Shown here piece after piece: positions 8,764 to 16,019 of a stretch of DNA of 64,000 bases. The DNA is from Candidatus Eisenbacteria bacterium. GTDB lineage: Bacteria; Eisenbacteria; RBG-16-71-46; CAIMUX01; JAHJDP01. The position numbers were made by a program, and so were the translations under genes. The number at the start of each line of letters is the position of its first letter. Within the stretch, counting starts at the first letter, position 1. Location: NCBI GenBank assembly GCA_018831195.1, contig JAHJDP010000042.1:64292-128291 (forward strand). The letters are read 5' to 3'. The notes below the pieces were generated by a model that saw only the letters and a list, made by a program, of their open reading frames with translations, ran no database searches and was not told where the DNA came from.

Positions 8764-10263
8764 CAAAGGCCTTGTACCGCAGCTTGCCATTCTCTGGGGG
8801 CGTCGCCGGGTCGGAAAGACCTTTCTTCTCTCCCCGTACTCCGCGACACCCCATCTGCTAAAAGTAAGCGAATGTTGAAGACGTTGTGGAACGATCCGGC
8901 GCTCTTGCTCAAGGTGCCATTGACATGTACATTTCCGTCGAAATAGCCGGCGTAATTTGTCGCGCCGTTGCTGGCCGTGCCGTAGACGCCGTAATTGCCC
9001 CCCATGCCGGCGGCGTCGCCGTAAACACCATAGTTCAAGCCGTCACCGCTGGTGACCCGCCCACGGACACCGTAGACATAGCCGTACAATCCGGCCGCCT
9101 CACCGTCGACGGCGAAGTAACTAAGGGTGTTGGCCGCATTGGCTTCGACATACCCGTAGACGCCTGTGTAGCCGCCTTCGAAGCTTCCGCCGTAAGCCCC
9201 TGTGCTGAGGCCCTTGATGGCGGTCGTGGCTCCGACCAATGTGTTCGAGATTTCGAAGGCCGAACCGTTATAGGAGGTCGATCCCGAGTAGGGCAATTCG
9301 AACTCGGTGCCGGTCGGCGCCGGCTCCCAATGGGCGAAGCCGTTGAGGTCCGACGTGAGCACATAGCCGTCCTGGGCGTCGGTCGGGATCTGCATAAAGT
9401 TGGTCACCAGTGTCGCGCCGACATAGGCGGCGCCTGGTGTATAGACGCCCCACGGCTGGGTATTGCCGCCGCGATAACCGAGTGCGCCCCAGGTGCTGCC
9501 GTCCGCGGTAGAACCAAGCACACCCGCGGTCCATGGGCTGTCAAGCGTTGCATAGCCGGCGACGCCGAAGGTGTAGGTATCGCCGTAAGTGTTTAATCCG
9601 AGGACGGCGTTATTGTTCTCCCCGTGCGCGAACCCGATCCCGGGATTGGAGGTGATGCGATGGCGGACGCCGTAGACGCCGGCCCGATCCATGGCGGTGT
9701 TGTCCGAGGCTTCGAGTTGTGCATAGAGGGCCGTCTCGTTCCCCTGCACATTCAACTTCGCCTCCGATTCGGAGCGGTCCCCTTTCTCTTCTTCACCCTC
9801 CGATTTTGCCGGAGGTGTTGTGCCGACGGCCACCTGGCCGTCGATAGGGTAGATGTCGTCGCCGTCGATGACCCAATCTTCATCTTCGGCGGTGTCGGCA
9901 TTGAGAGCGCGGATGGCATAGGGGACAGCCGTCAACTGAACCCGCGGCTCCATGACCAGATCCCCGCCGACCTGCAGCTCCAGCCAATAAGTTTCGTCGA
10001 AGGGCAGGCCGATTGAGTTGACCTCTCCCAGAATGACGTCGAAGAGACCATCCGCGGTCGTTACCGTCTGGGTCTCCTGCCAGAGATAGGATCCGCCCGT
10101 GGCCACATCGTAAAGTTTGAAACGGATCAGATAATCGTCATCCGGCACCGGATTGCCGGAATTGTCGGTTAAACGCCTTGATAGCTGAAAGTCGCCGGCA
10201 CTTGAGCTCCCACAACGGAAGCCAAGAGCACGACAATGACATCAAAATGATACTCAGTCTCAT
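8745..10263 (-). pseudogene. Decayed surface/tail-fibre-like protein gene (two frameshifts at the 5' end, truncated 3' end)
   Basis: The main open stretch (about 467 codons from about 10148) encodes DDDYLIRFKLYDVATGG, a VQLTAVPYAIRAL region, then many Gly/Tyr-rich YGVYG repeats and FDGNVHVNGTLSKSAGSF. This is the layout of large secreted repeat proteins of FCB/planctomycete-type genomes. The proper start is ATG 10263 (MRLSIILM) behind GGGAGGGGG, but the frame breaks near 10235 and again near 10170. Stitching the three frames gives a normal signal peptide (VVLLASVVGAQ) followed by VPATFSYQGV-LTDNSGNPV. In intact relatives, as I remember them, the segment after SAGSF continues SFKIDHPLDP. Here it switches to unrelated residues near 8875. 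Sequencing errors could explain the 5' shifts but not the altered 3' end. Confidence 0.7.
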
Positions 10264-10335
10264 AATCCCCCTCCCTCATCGACAGTCCCCGCTGCGCCGG
10301 CGGCCTATACGTGCAGCGCCTTGGAACCCTGCTCG

Positions 10336-10353
10336 GGGTCGTTCGAACGACCC
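10336..10353. promoter_or_regulatory. 18-base perfect palindrome, possible operator or hairpin
   Basis: GGGTCGTTCGAACGACCC reads identically on both strands and is followed on the plus strand by GGTTTTC. It could be a transcription-factor site or a short terminator hairpin. No rightward gene ends just before it, which makes a terminator less likely. Confidence 0.4.
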
Positions 10354-10607
10354 GGTTTTCATCTCCTGGTGCGGCGCCGGTTGGATGCCCGCGCCCGGCC
10401 CTTTGGATGGCCCGGGAATTCCCCGGGGGGCCTTTAAGGGTACAGACGAGGAAAGAATCAAAAGCGAACAGGAAAGTTGACCGCGTGTGCCTTCTATTAA
10501 TTTCGTTCGTATTGTAGGGCTGGCGATGATGGATTCCCTACATAGCTACAATCAATGCTCTCTTTCCTTCTACGCACCATATTCTCCGTTCCAACGGTGA
10601 CCTTCCG

Positions 10608-10713
10608 GGATTGGAGAAGGATTGTCCTGTTCTGAGGCTGGTGGAGGCTCCCGAAAACGGGAGAGTGAAATCAGAGCCGATGGTCGGCGGAATCCATCAC
10701 CGGTATTTTCGAC
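10608..10713 (+). repeat. 106-bp repeat, copy 1, with nested stem-loops
   Basis: It matches 12697-12802 over 106 positions with five substitutions and no gaps, counted by eye. It can fold: TTCTGA pairs with TCAGAG around an inner hairpin CTCCCG-AAAA-CGGGAG, and GCCGA-TGG-TCGGC forms a second hairpin. It ends 98 bases before the -35 of the candidate promoter of the next exported-protein gene. Confidence 0.85.
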
Positions 10714-10810
10714 AGGCTGCTTAGGTTTGGGGCAGGCTGCAGGCAATCACCAAGTACACGGGAATTCGTCTGCCCTGGCTTGGCCAAGATGGCCTGATGT
10801 CGTTTCTTCT

Positions 10811-10839
10811 TTCACCTGTACTGCACATTTTGCTATCAT
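10811..10839 (+). promoter_or_regulatory. Candidate sigma-70 promoter with extended -10, upstream of the beta-helix gene
   Basis: TTCACC (10811-10816), a 17-base spacer, then TGC-TATCAT with the -10 at 10834-10839. The same arrangement, with matching flanks (AGCCGG then TTAG downstream), occurs at 12919-12947 before the next exported-protein gene. That supports function. The distance from the -10 to the ATG is 86 bases. Confidence 0.6.
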
Positions 10840-10925
10840 AAAGCCGGTTTAGGCATAGGCCAAGCCGGAACCGAGCTACTGATCTGAGATTGGACGAGAG
10901 TCAGAGAAGGGAAAAGGGAGCCGCC

Positions 10926-12539
10926 ATGAATTCCCAAAACATTATCCTGTTATTTGCTTTTGTGATTATCATCCATTTACGTCCCGCAGCAGCGACAACA
11001 CTTCACGTTCCGGATGAATATTCGACGATTCAAGCCGCGGTGGTTGCAGCTTCGGCGACGGGGGATGTAATTGAGGTCTCTGGCGGAACCTACGATGAAG
11101 CTGTCAGCATCTATGGAAAACAACTCGATATCGTGGGTGTGGATGGAATGCAGTCCACTACAGTGACCCGCATCATCTGGGGAAATCCGGCGGAGGATCC
11201 TTATTGCGGCGGATCATTGACTGGATTCAACATCGCGGCATCACTGGCAGCGGAGCAGTTAAAGCAGGAATTCCGTCTCAGGGCCAGCCAGGTCCAGAAC
11301 TCCGTCTTGATATCGGCAGCTGGACCTTATGCCGGCGGGGATGAAAATTCTATACACGTCGAATCCTGTCATTTCCTCGGTGATGTAACTATTGACCAGT
11401 ATAATTATTATGAAGCGGCTACTGTAGACAGTTGCACATTTGAAAACGCGAGTCTGCATGGCGGTAGTGAATTGGGATTTGACGTAAGCTCTTGTACATT
11501 TCATAATGGAGGGATCGTTGTCGCCGGTGAGGTAGTGAGTATAGAGGGTAACGTTGTCGTCGGAAGTGTGGGAATATACATTCATATCGACTCCCTCGGG
11601 GGCGTAATTGCCGGGAATGTAGTCGATGGTGGCGGTATCGAGGCGGTGGGTTGGGCGGATCTGTTTGTGAGCGACAACGTGGTTAAGGAATGTATAGTCG
11701 GTATTAATACGACCGATGCGACCTATTTCCCCGTTGTGAATAATAATGATGTTTCGCATTGTGATACAGGAATCACCTGTAGTGATGAATCCATAGTCAC
11801 AAACAATCTCGTGTGGTCCTGCATCGATGGGATTATTCTCGATGGATGGTTTGTTGAGTTGCGCGGGAACACCGTGGTGGATTGTAGTGGTGATGGAGTC
11901 CGATGGAGCAGCTCTTCTGAAAGAATTACAGAGATCAGTTGCAATATTATCGTTGGCAACGGATCAGGCGTCACTGTCACAGCCGGAGCCGATATAGACC
12001 TTCTTTCATGCAACGATGTCTGGAATAATCTTGGGGGTAATTGGTTCGGTATCATCAACCCCACCGGCGTAGACGGCAATATATCTGTTGATCCTCTCTT
12101 CTGTGGGCCGCATCTAGCTGACTATACGTTAGGCGCTGCTTCTCCATGTTTGCCGGGAAATCATCCTGATGGCGCACCATGCGGACTCATCGGCAAGTTG
12201 GGACAGGGCTGCGATGACCCGGCTGATGTTCCGGAAGGGGATGCCGAGGGAATGCAGTCATGGATCAGGTTGAGCAAGTCCACTCCCAATCCCACAATGG
12301 GCTGTGTGAAGTACTCAGTTAATCTAAGGGATTCAGGTCCAGTACGAATAAATGTTTATGATGTGAATGGCCGAATCGTGGATACGCTCATCCAACATTG
12401 GCTCTCTGCGGGATCCCACGAATTTTCCTGGGATCCGCGCTCGAATAATGACCGCGAACTCAACTCTGGTGTCTACTATCTTCGAATGGAAGCCGGTCGG
12501 CAAAGGGCAACGCGCAAAATTGTTTTGATCAACAATTGA
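10926..12539 (+). CDS. Exported right-handed beta-helix protein with FlgD-like C-terminal domain
   Basis: A 537-residue protein with a signal peptide (NIILLFAFVIIIHLRPAAA). The mature protein starts with TLHVPDEYSTIQAAVVAA, the usual opening of pectin-lyase-fold (parallel beta-helix) proteins. It continues through many short N/V/I-rich coils of about 22 residues (for example GNVVVGSVGIYI, SDNVVKECIVGI, NNNDVSHCDTGI). The last 90 residues form a FlgD-like tail beginning STPNPTMGCVKYSV and ending GVYYLRMEAGRQRATRKIVL. ATG 10926 has GGGAG five bases upstream. A candidate promoter and repeat copy 1 precede it. It is more AT-rich than the following gene. It is probably a surface or secreted polysaccharide-binding or carbohydrate-active protein; no catalytic residues could be assigned. 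Confidence 0.82.
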   Translation: MNSQNIILLFAFVIIIHLRPAAATTLHVPDEYSTIQAAVVAASATGDVIEVSGGTYDEAVSIYGKQLDIVGVDGMQSTTVTRIIWGNPAEDPYCGGSLTGFNIAASLAAEQLKQEFRLRASQVQNSVLISAAGPYAGGDENSIHVESCHFLGDVTIDQYNYYEAATVDSCTFENASLHGGSELGFDVSSCTFHNGGIVVAGEVVSIEGNVVVGSVGIYIHIDSLGGVIAGNVVDGGGIEAVGWADLFVSDNVVKECIVGINTTDATYFPVVNNNDVSHCDTGITCSDESIVTNNLVWSCIDGIILDGWFVELRGNTVVDCSGDGVRWSSSSERITEISCNIIVGNGSGVTVTAGADIDLLSCNDVWNNLGGNWFGIINPTGVDGNISVDPLFCGPHLADYTLGAASPCLPGNHPDGAPCGLIGKLGQGCDDPADVPEGDAEGMQSWIRLSKSTPNPTMGCVKYSVNLRDSGPVRINVYDVNGRIVDTLIQHWLSAGSHEFSWDPRSNNDRELNSGVYYLRMEAGRQRATRKIVLINN

Positions 12540-12696
12540 AATAATAACGCACGCGTTACACCCGGACCCCAGGCGAGCCCTCTTCGAGCTCGATTGGTAG
12601 AGACCTGTAAAATGAGGGGTGGACACGAACGAAAGGCATCTACGGCGAGTGCTTAAGCAGTAATTTTACTATTACCACGTCTCTCGAACGCATCCC

Positions 12697-12802
12697 GGAT
12701 TGGAGAAGGATTGTCCTGTTCTGAGGCCGGTGGAGGCTCCCGAAAAGGGGAGTGTGAAATCAGAGCCGATGGCCGGCGGACTCCATCACCGGTATTTTCG
12801 AC
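12697..12802 (+). repeat. 106-bp repeat, copy 2
   Basis: Second copy of the 10608-10713 repeat. The five differences include changes in both hairpins: the inner stem becomes CTCCC/GGGAG and the second becomes GCCG/CGGC. It again lies upstream of a gene for an exported protein with a FlgD-like tail. Confidence 0.85.
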
Positions 12803-12918
12803 TCAGATGCTATTACTAGAAGGGATTGGATGGGATCCGCTTGAATGACACTTGGCTGAGGTCGTTGGGGTGATCCAGTGGCCAGGCGGCCGACGACTGA
12901 AGACTATCTCCTTATCGC

Positions 12919-12947
12919 TTCACTTGAACGGTAAGATCTGCTATTAT
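12919..12947 (+). promoter_or_regulatory. Candidate sigma-70 promoter with extended -10 and overlapping palindrome
   Basis: TTCACT (12919-12924), a 17-base spacer, then TGC-TATTAT with the -10 at 12942-12947. The -10 sits in a palindrome, GCTAT-TAT-ATAGC, that could bind a regulator. It is highly similar to the promoter at 10811-10839. The ATG of the next gene lies 83 bases beyond the -10. Confidence 0.6.
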
Positions 12948-13030
12948 ATAGCCGGCTTAGCAAAGGACAATTCCCTGAGGGCCGTCTATTTTTTATTAAT
13001 TGAACAAAGCAATTGAAAGCGAGGTCGGAA

Positions 13031-14755
13031 ATGATCCGCAAACAAACTATTCTGTTTACCGTCGCCATCCTTATCCTAGGAGCCCTTCCCGCCCTCGCGG
13101 GCTGGTCCTCTGATCCGGCCGTCAACCTCGCGATCGCCGACGGAGCGGGCGATCAGGTCGTTCCGAAGGTCGCCGTTACGAGCGACGGCGGCTGCTATGT
13201 AAGCTGGTACGACGCCCCCGCCGGCTACAACGTCCGATTGCAGAAACTCGACGCGTCCGGCAATGAAGTTTGGTCGCATAACGGCATCCTGGTCAGCGCC
13301 CATCCGCAGAACACCTGGATCACCGACTGGGATCTGATCGCCGATTCCTCGGGGAATGCGGTGATCGTCTTCAACGACATCCGCGCCGGCGGCGACTGGG
13401 ACATCTACGCCTACAAGGTCGCTCCCGACGGAACGATGCTCTGGGGCGCTGATGGCATCGCTATCTCCGACAACGCCGACTTCGAGGCCTCACCCAAGGT
13501 GACCGAGGCCAGCGACGGCGATTTTGTGATCGTCTGGCAGCGTGATCCCGATGCGGGCGACGGGCAAATCTACATGCAGCGGCTGGCTCCGGACGGAACG
13601 CTGCGCCTCACCGCCGGGGGCATCCCCGTGGCGGGAGAGACGGGCAAGACGCCGGGTTTCTGCGTGATCTGTCCCGGCGACGCCGGCTCGGTCATCGTTG
13701 GATGGATCCAAGACATGAGCACCTACTACAGCAATCGCTACTACCGCGCCGAGAAGTTCGACGCTTCGGGGGCCTCGCTCTGGGGTGCGCCGGTGGATGT
13801 CTACAACGAGACGGCCCTGCCGCTCGGCTATGTCCCGATCATTCAAAGCGACGGGGCCGGCGGCGCCGCGCTGTTGTGGCACAGCTATTTCAACGGCTAT
13901 TACAATTCGCACCTTCAGCACCTGGACGCGGCGGGAAGCGAGGTCTTCCCCCACAACGGCCTGACGGTTTCGACCATGGCCGGCATGTATCATATCGATC
14001 CGACCCTCGCCCAGTGCGGCGGCGATTTTCTCGTCTTTTGGAGCGAGGAACCCACGACGCAGTCGATGTGGGGCGTCTACGGACAGCGCTTCGCGCCGGA
14101 CGGCACCCGTCTTTGGGGCAACAGCGGTCACGTTTTCCTGCCCATGGACGGACTCGAGAAGAACTTCCACCGGGCCCTGTCGATGCCTGACGGCGCCGCG
14201 GTCTACTGGATCGAGGTCCCCGGGGGGTACGGCAGCGACATCATTCGGGGATTCCGCTCGGACATGGACGGCAACATGGTCTGGGCCGGAAGCGTCATCG
14301 ATGTGGCGTCAACGCCGAGCGGCAAGGGGCGCCTGCCCGTGGCTCTCGGTCCCGCCGGCAAATCCTACCTGATCTGGGAGGACAGTCGCGCGGGCTCCAT
14401 CGATGTCTACGGGCAGACAGTGAACATGGATGGCTCGTTAGGCATTACCAGTGGTGTGGTGGAGATCCCCAGCACGCGTCTGGCACTGGGACAGAACTTC
14501 CCCAATCCCTTCAACCCGAGGACGACGATCCGCTTTCAAATTGAGGCGGATTCTCCGGTCAACCTGGTCATCTATGATCTGGCGGGCCGCCGCGTTCGGG
14601 CCATGTACAATGGGGAACTTCTCAACGCCGGTGAGCACCTTGCGACCTGGAACGGCCGGGATGATGCCGGGGACTCCGTCGTCGGCGGCGTCTATTTCTA
14701 TGCGCTTGAGACGGTATGGGGAAGCCAAACCCGGAAGATGATTCTGCTGAAATAG
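13031..14755 (+). CDS. Exported repeat (propeller-like) protein with NPFNP/FlgD-like C-terminal sorting domain
   Basis: A 574-residue protein with a signal peptide (residues 1-20, ending ALPALA before GWSSDP). Residues about 21-480 hold imperfect repeats of about 50-60 residues with a (L/V)xPDGTxLWGxxG core, each preceded by a V(I)VWxD strand (for example FVIVWQRDPDAGDGQIY). This pattern suggests a beta-propeller. The last 90 residues are a textbook sorting-type tail: LGQNFPNPFNPRTTI, YDLAGRRVRAM, and a final SQTRKMILLK. ATG 13031 is preceded by GAGG at six bases; the in-frame TTG at 13013 is less likely. A strong hairpin follows the gene. The ligand is unknown, and export by a type IX-like route is inferred from the tail only. 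Confidence 0.84.
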   Translation: MIRKQTILFTVAILILGALPALAGWSSDPAVNLAIADGAGDQVVPKVAVTSDGGCYVSWYDAPAGYNVRLQKLDASGNEVWSHNGILVSAHPQNTWITDWDLIADSSGNAVIVFNDIRAGGDWDIYAYKVAPDGTMLWGADGIAISDNADFEASPKVTEASDGDFVIVWQRDPDAGDGQIYMQRLAPDGTLRLTAGGIPVAGETGKTPGFCVICPGDAGSVIVGWIQDMSTYYSNRYYRAEKFDASGASLWGAPVDVYNETALPLGYVPIIQSDGAGGAALLWHSYFNGYYNSHLQHLDAAGSEVFPHNGLTVSTMAGMYHIDPTLAQCGGDFLVFWSEEPTTQSMWGVYGQRFAPDGTRLWGNSGHVFLPMDGLEKNFHRALSMPDGAAVYWIEVPGGYGSDIIRGFRSDMDGNMVWAGSVIDVASTPSGKGRLPVALGPAGKSYLIWEDSRAGSIDVYGQTVNMDGSLGITSGVVEIPSTRLALGQNFPNPFNPRTTIRFQIEADSPVNLVIYDLAGRRVRAMYNGELLNAGEHLATWNGRDDAGDSVVGGVYFYALETVWGSQTRKMILLK

Positions 14756-14763
14756 CGCGACGA

Positions 14764-14793
14764 GCGCCCGGCCGCCACGCCGGGCGCGTCTTT
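14764..14793 (+). terminator. Intrinsic-type terminator after the exported-protein gene
   Basis: GCGCCCGGC and GCCGGGCGC pair perfectly around a six-base loop, followed by GTCTTTC. The T-run is short. A second inverted repeat, CGGCCGCG/CGCGGCCG, lies at 14813-14842 and may reinforce termination. Confidence 0.65.
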
Positions 14794-14987
14794 CATCGCT
14801 GTTAACGTTAAACGGCCGCGGCGGAATTCCTCGTCGCGGCCGCTCACAGTTCCAGCGTCCCGGATCCTCGATGGGACACCTTAAAAACATTTTAGTACCC
14901 AAAGTGATCTTTTCTTGGTAAAGAATTAGGTGGATAAGGGGTGGTGACGAGCCGCAGTGGATGAGTTCCTCGGTTGTCATAATCCGT

Positions 14988-15015
14988 TTGATTTATTTCT
15001 CTAAGTTATTATAAT
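14988..15015 (+). promoter_or_regulatory. Candidate sigma-70 promoter of the threonine-degradation operon
   Basis: TTGATT (14988-14993), a 16-base spacer and a consensus TATAAT (15010-15015), 35 bases before the ATG at 15051. Confidence 0.6.
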
Positions 15016-15050
15016 TCAATTTCTTCCACGGTTTGGGGAGGGCATGCTGG

Positions 15051-16010
15051 ATGAAACGAATACTAGTGACGGGCTCCGTCGGGCAGATCGGATCCGAGCT
15101 GACCATGACGTTGCGCGAGATTTACGGGACCGACAACGTCATCGCGGGGGTCAACAGAACGCAGCCCGAGGGCGATTTGAAGGAATCGGGACCCTTTGAG
15201 ACGGTGAACTGCGCCGAATTCAAGCAGGTTGATGAGGTCGTACGGAAGTACAAAGTTGATACGATCATCCACCTTGCCGCAATCCTATCGGCGGTCGCCG
15301 AGGCGAAGCCCAACCTCGCGTGGAGCGTCAACATCAACGGGCTCTACAACGTTCTCGAGGTCGCGCGCGAACACAAATGCGCGGTCTTCACGCCGAGTTC
15401 GATCGGCGCCTTCGGGCCGACGACGCCGCTGGACAACACGCCGCAGGATACGATCCAGCGACCCAATACGATGTACGGCGTCACAAAGGTCGCCGGTGAG
15501 CTGCTTTGCGATTATTACTACAAGCGATTCGGTGTCGATACCAGGGGTGTGCGCTACCCCGGTATCATATCGAATGTCACACTCCCGGGCGGCGGAACAA
15601 CTGATTACGCCGTCGAGATCTTTTACGAGGCGATCAAGAATAAGAAGTATACCTGCTATATCAAGGCGGGCACCTTCCTTGACATGATGTACATGCCGGA
15701 CGCGATCAAGGCGGCGATCGACCTCATGGAGGCGGACGCCGGCAGGCTGAAGCACCGCAACGCCTTCAACGTGACGGCTATGAGCTTCGATCCGGAGATC
15801 ATTGCAAAAGAGATCAAAAAGCACATACCGGAATTTAAGTGGGACTACAAAGTGGATCCCGTACGCCAGGCGATCGCGGAGACATGGCCCAACAACATGA
15901 ACGACTCCGCCGCGCGCGAGGAGTGGGGTTGGAAGCCCGAGTACGAGCTTCCCGAGATGGCGGCGGACATGATAGAGAAGCTTTCGGTGAAGCTTAAAAA
16001 AAAGAGTTAA
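15051..16010 (+). CDS. L-threonine 3-dehydrogenase, SDR/epimerase type
   Basis: NAD-dependent extended short-chain dehydrogenase of 319 residues. The N-terminal Rossmann motif is TGSVGQIGSE (GxxGxxG) at residues 7-16. The catalytic Ser and the Tyr-Lys pair are in TPSSIGAFGP and MYGVTKVAGE (YxxxK). The substrate-side landmarks GVRYPGII and GGTTDYA match the epimerase-like threonine dehydrogenases known from archaea and many bacteria rather than the zinc-dependent Tdh. It would oxidise L-threonine to 2-amino-3-ketobutyrate. The next gene, nine bases downstream, encodes the ligase that consumes that product, which makes this assignment strong. ATG 15051 is preceded by GGGGAGGG. Confidence 0.9.
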   Translation: MKRILVTGSVGQIGSELTMTLREIYGTDNVIAGVNRTQPEGDLKESGPFETVNCAEFKQVDEVVRKYKVDTIIHLAAILSAVAEAKPNLAWSVNINGLYNVLEVAREHKCAVFTPSSIGAFGPTTPLDNTPQDTIQRPNTMYGVTKVAGELLCDYYYKRFGVDTRGVRYPGIISNVTLPGGGTTDYAVEIFYEAIKNKKYTCYIKAGTFLDMMYMPDAIKAAIDLMEADAGRLKHRNAFNVTAMSFDPEIIAKEIKKHIPEFKWDYKVDPVRQAIAETWPNNMNDSAAREEWGWKPEYELPEMAADMIEKLSVKLKKKS

Positions 16011-16019
16011 GGAGGGATT

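Larger units (their letters stand above)
10264..10925. other. Intergenic region upstream of two divergent exported-protein genes
   Basis: No convincing gene is present. The stretch holds an 18-base perfect palindrome (10336-10353), one copy of the 106-bp repeat (10608-10713) and a candidate promoter (10811-10839) for the gene starting at 10926. Short reading frames here lack ribosome sites and family resemblance. Confidence 0.7.
12540..13030. other. Intergenic region carrying repeat copy 2 and a promoter
   Basis: No gene is visible. Just after the upstream stop lies a short palindrome, TAACGC-AC-GCGTTA (12545-12558). The 106-bp repeat copy 2 (12697-12802) and a promoter matching that of the previous gene (12919-12947) follow. 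Confidence 0.7.

Noticed and set aside
8886-9596. A 236-codon rightward frame opposite the surface-protein pseudogene
   Set aside because: It mirrors the Gly/Tyr repeats of the other strand and has no start signal.
10608-10713. The 106-bp repeat as a known riboswitch
   Set aside because: It was compared from memory with c-di-GMP, glycine, TPP, cobalamin and fluoride motifs, and no core matched.
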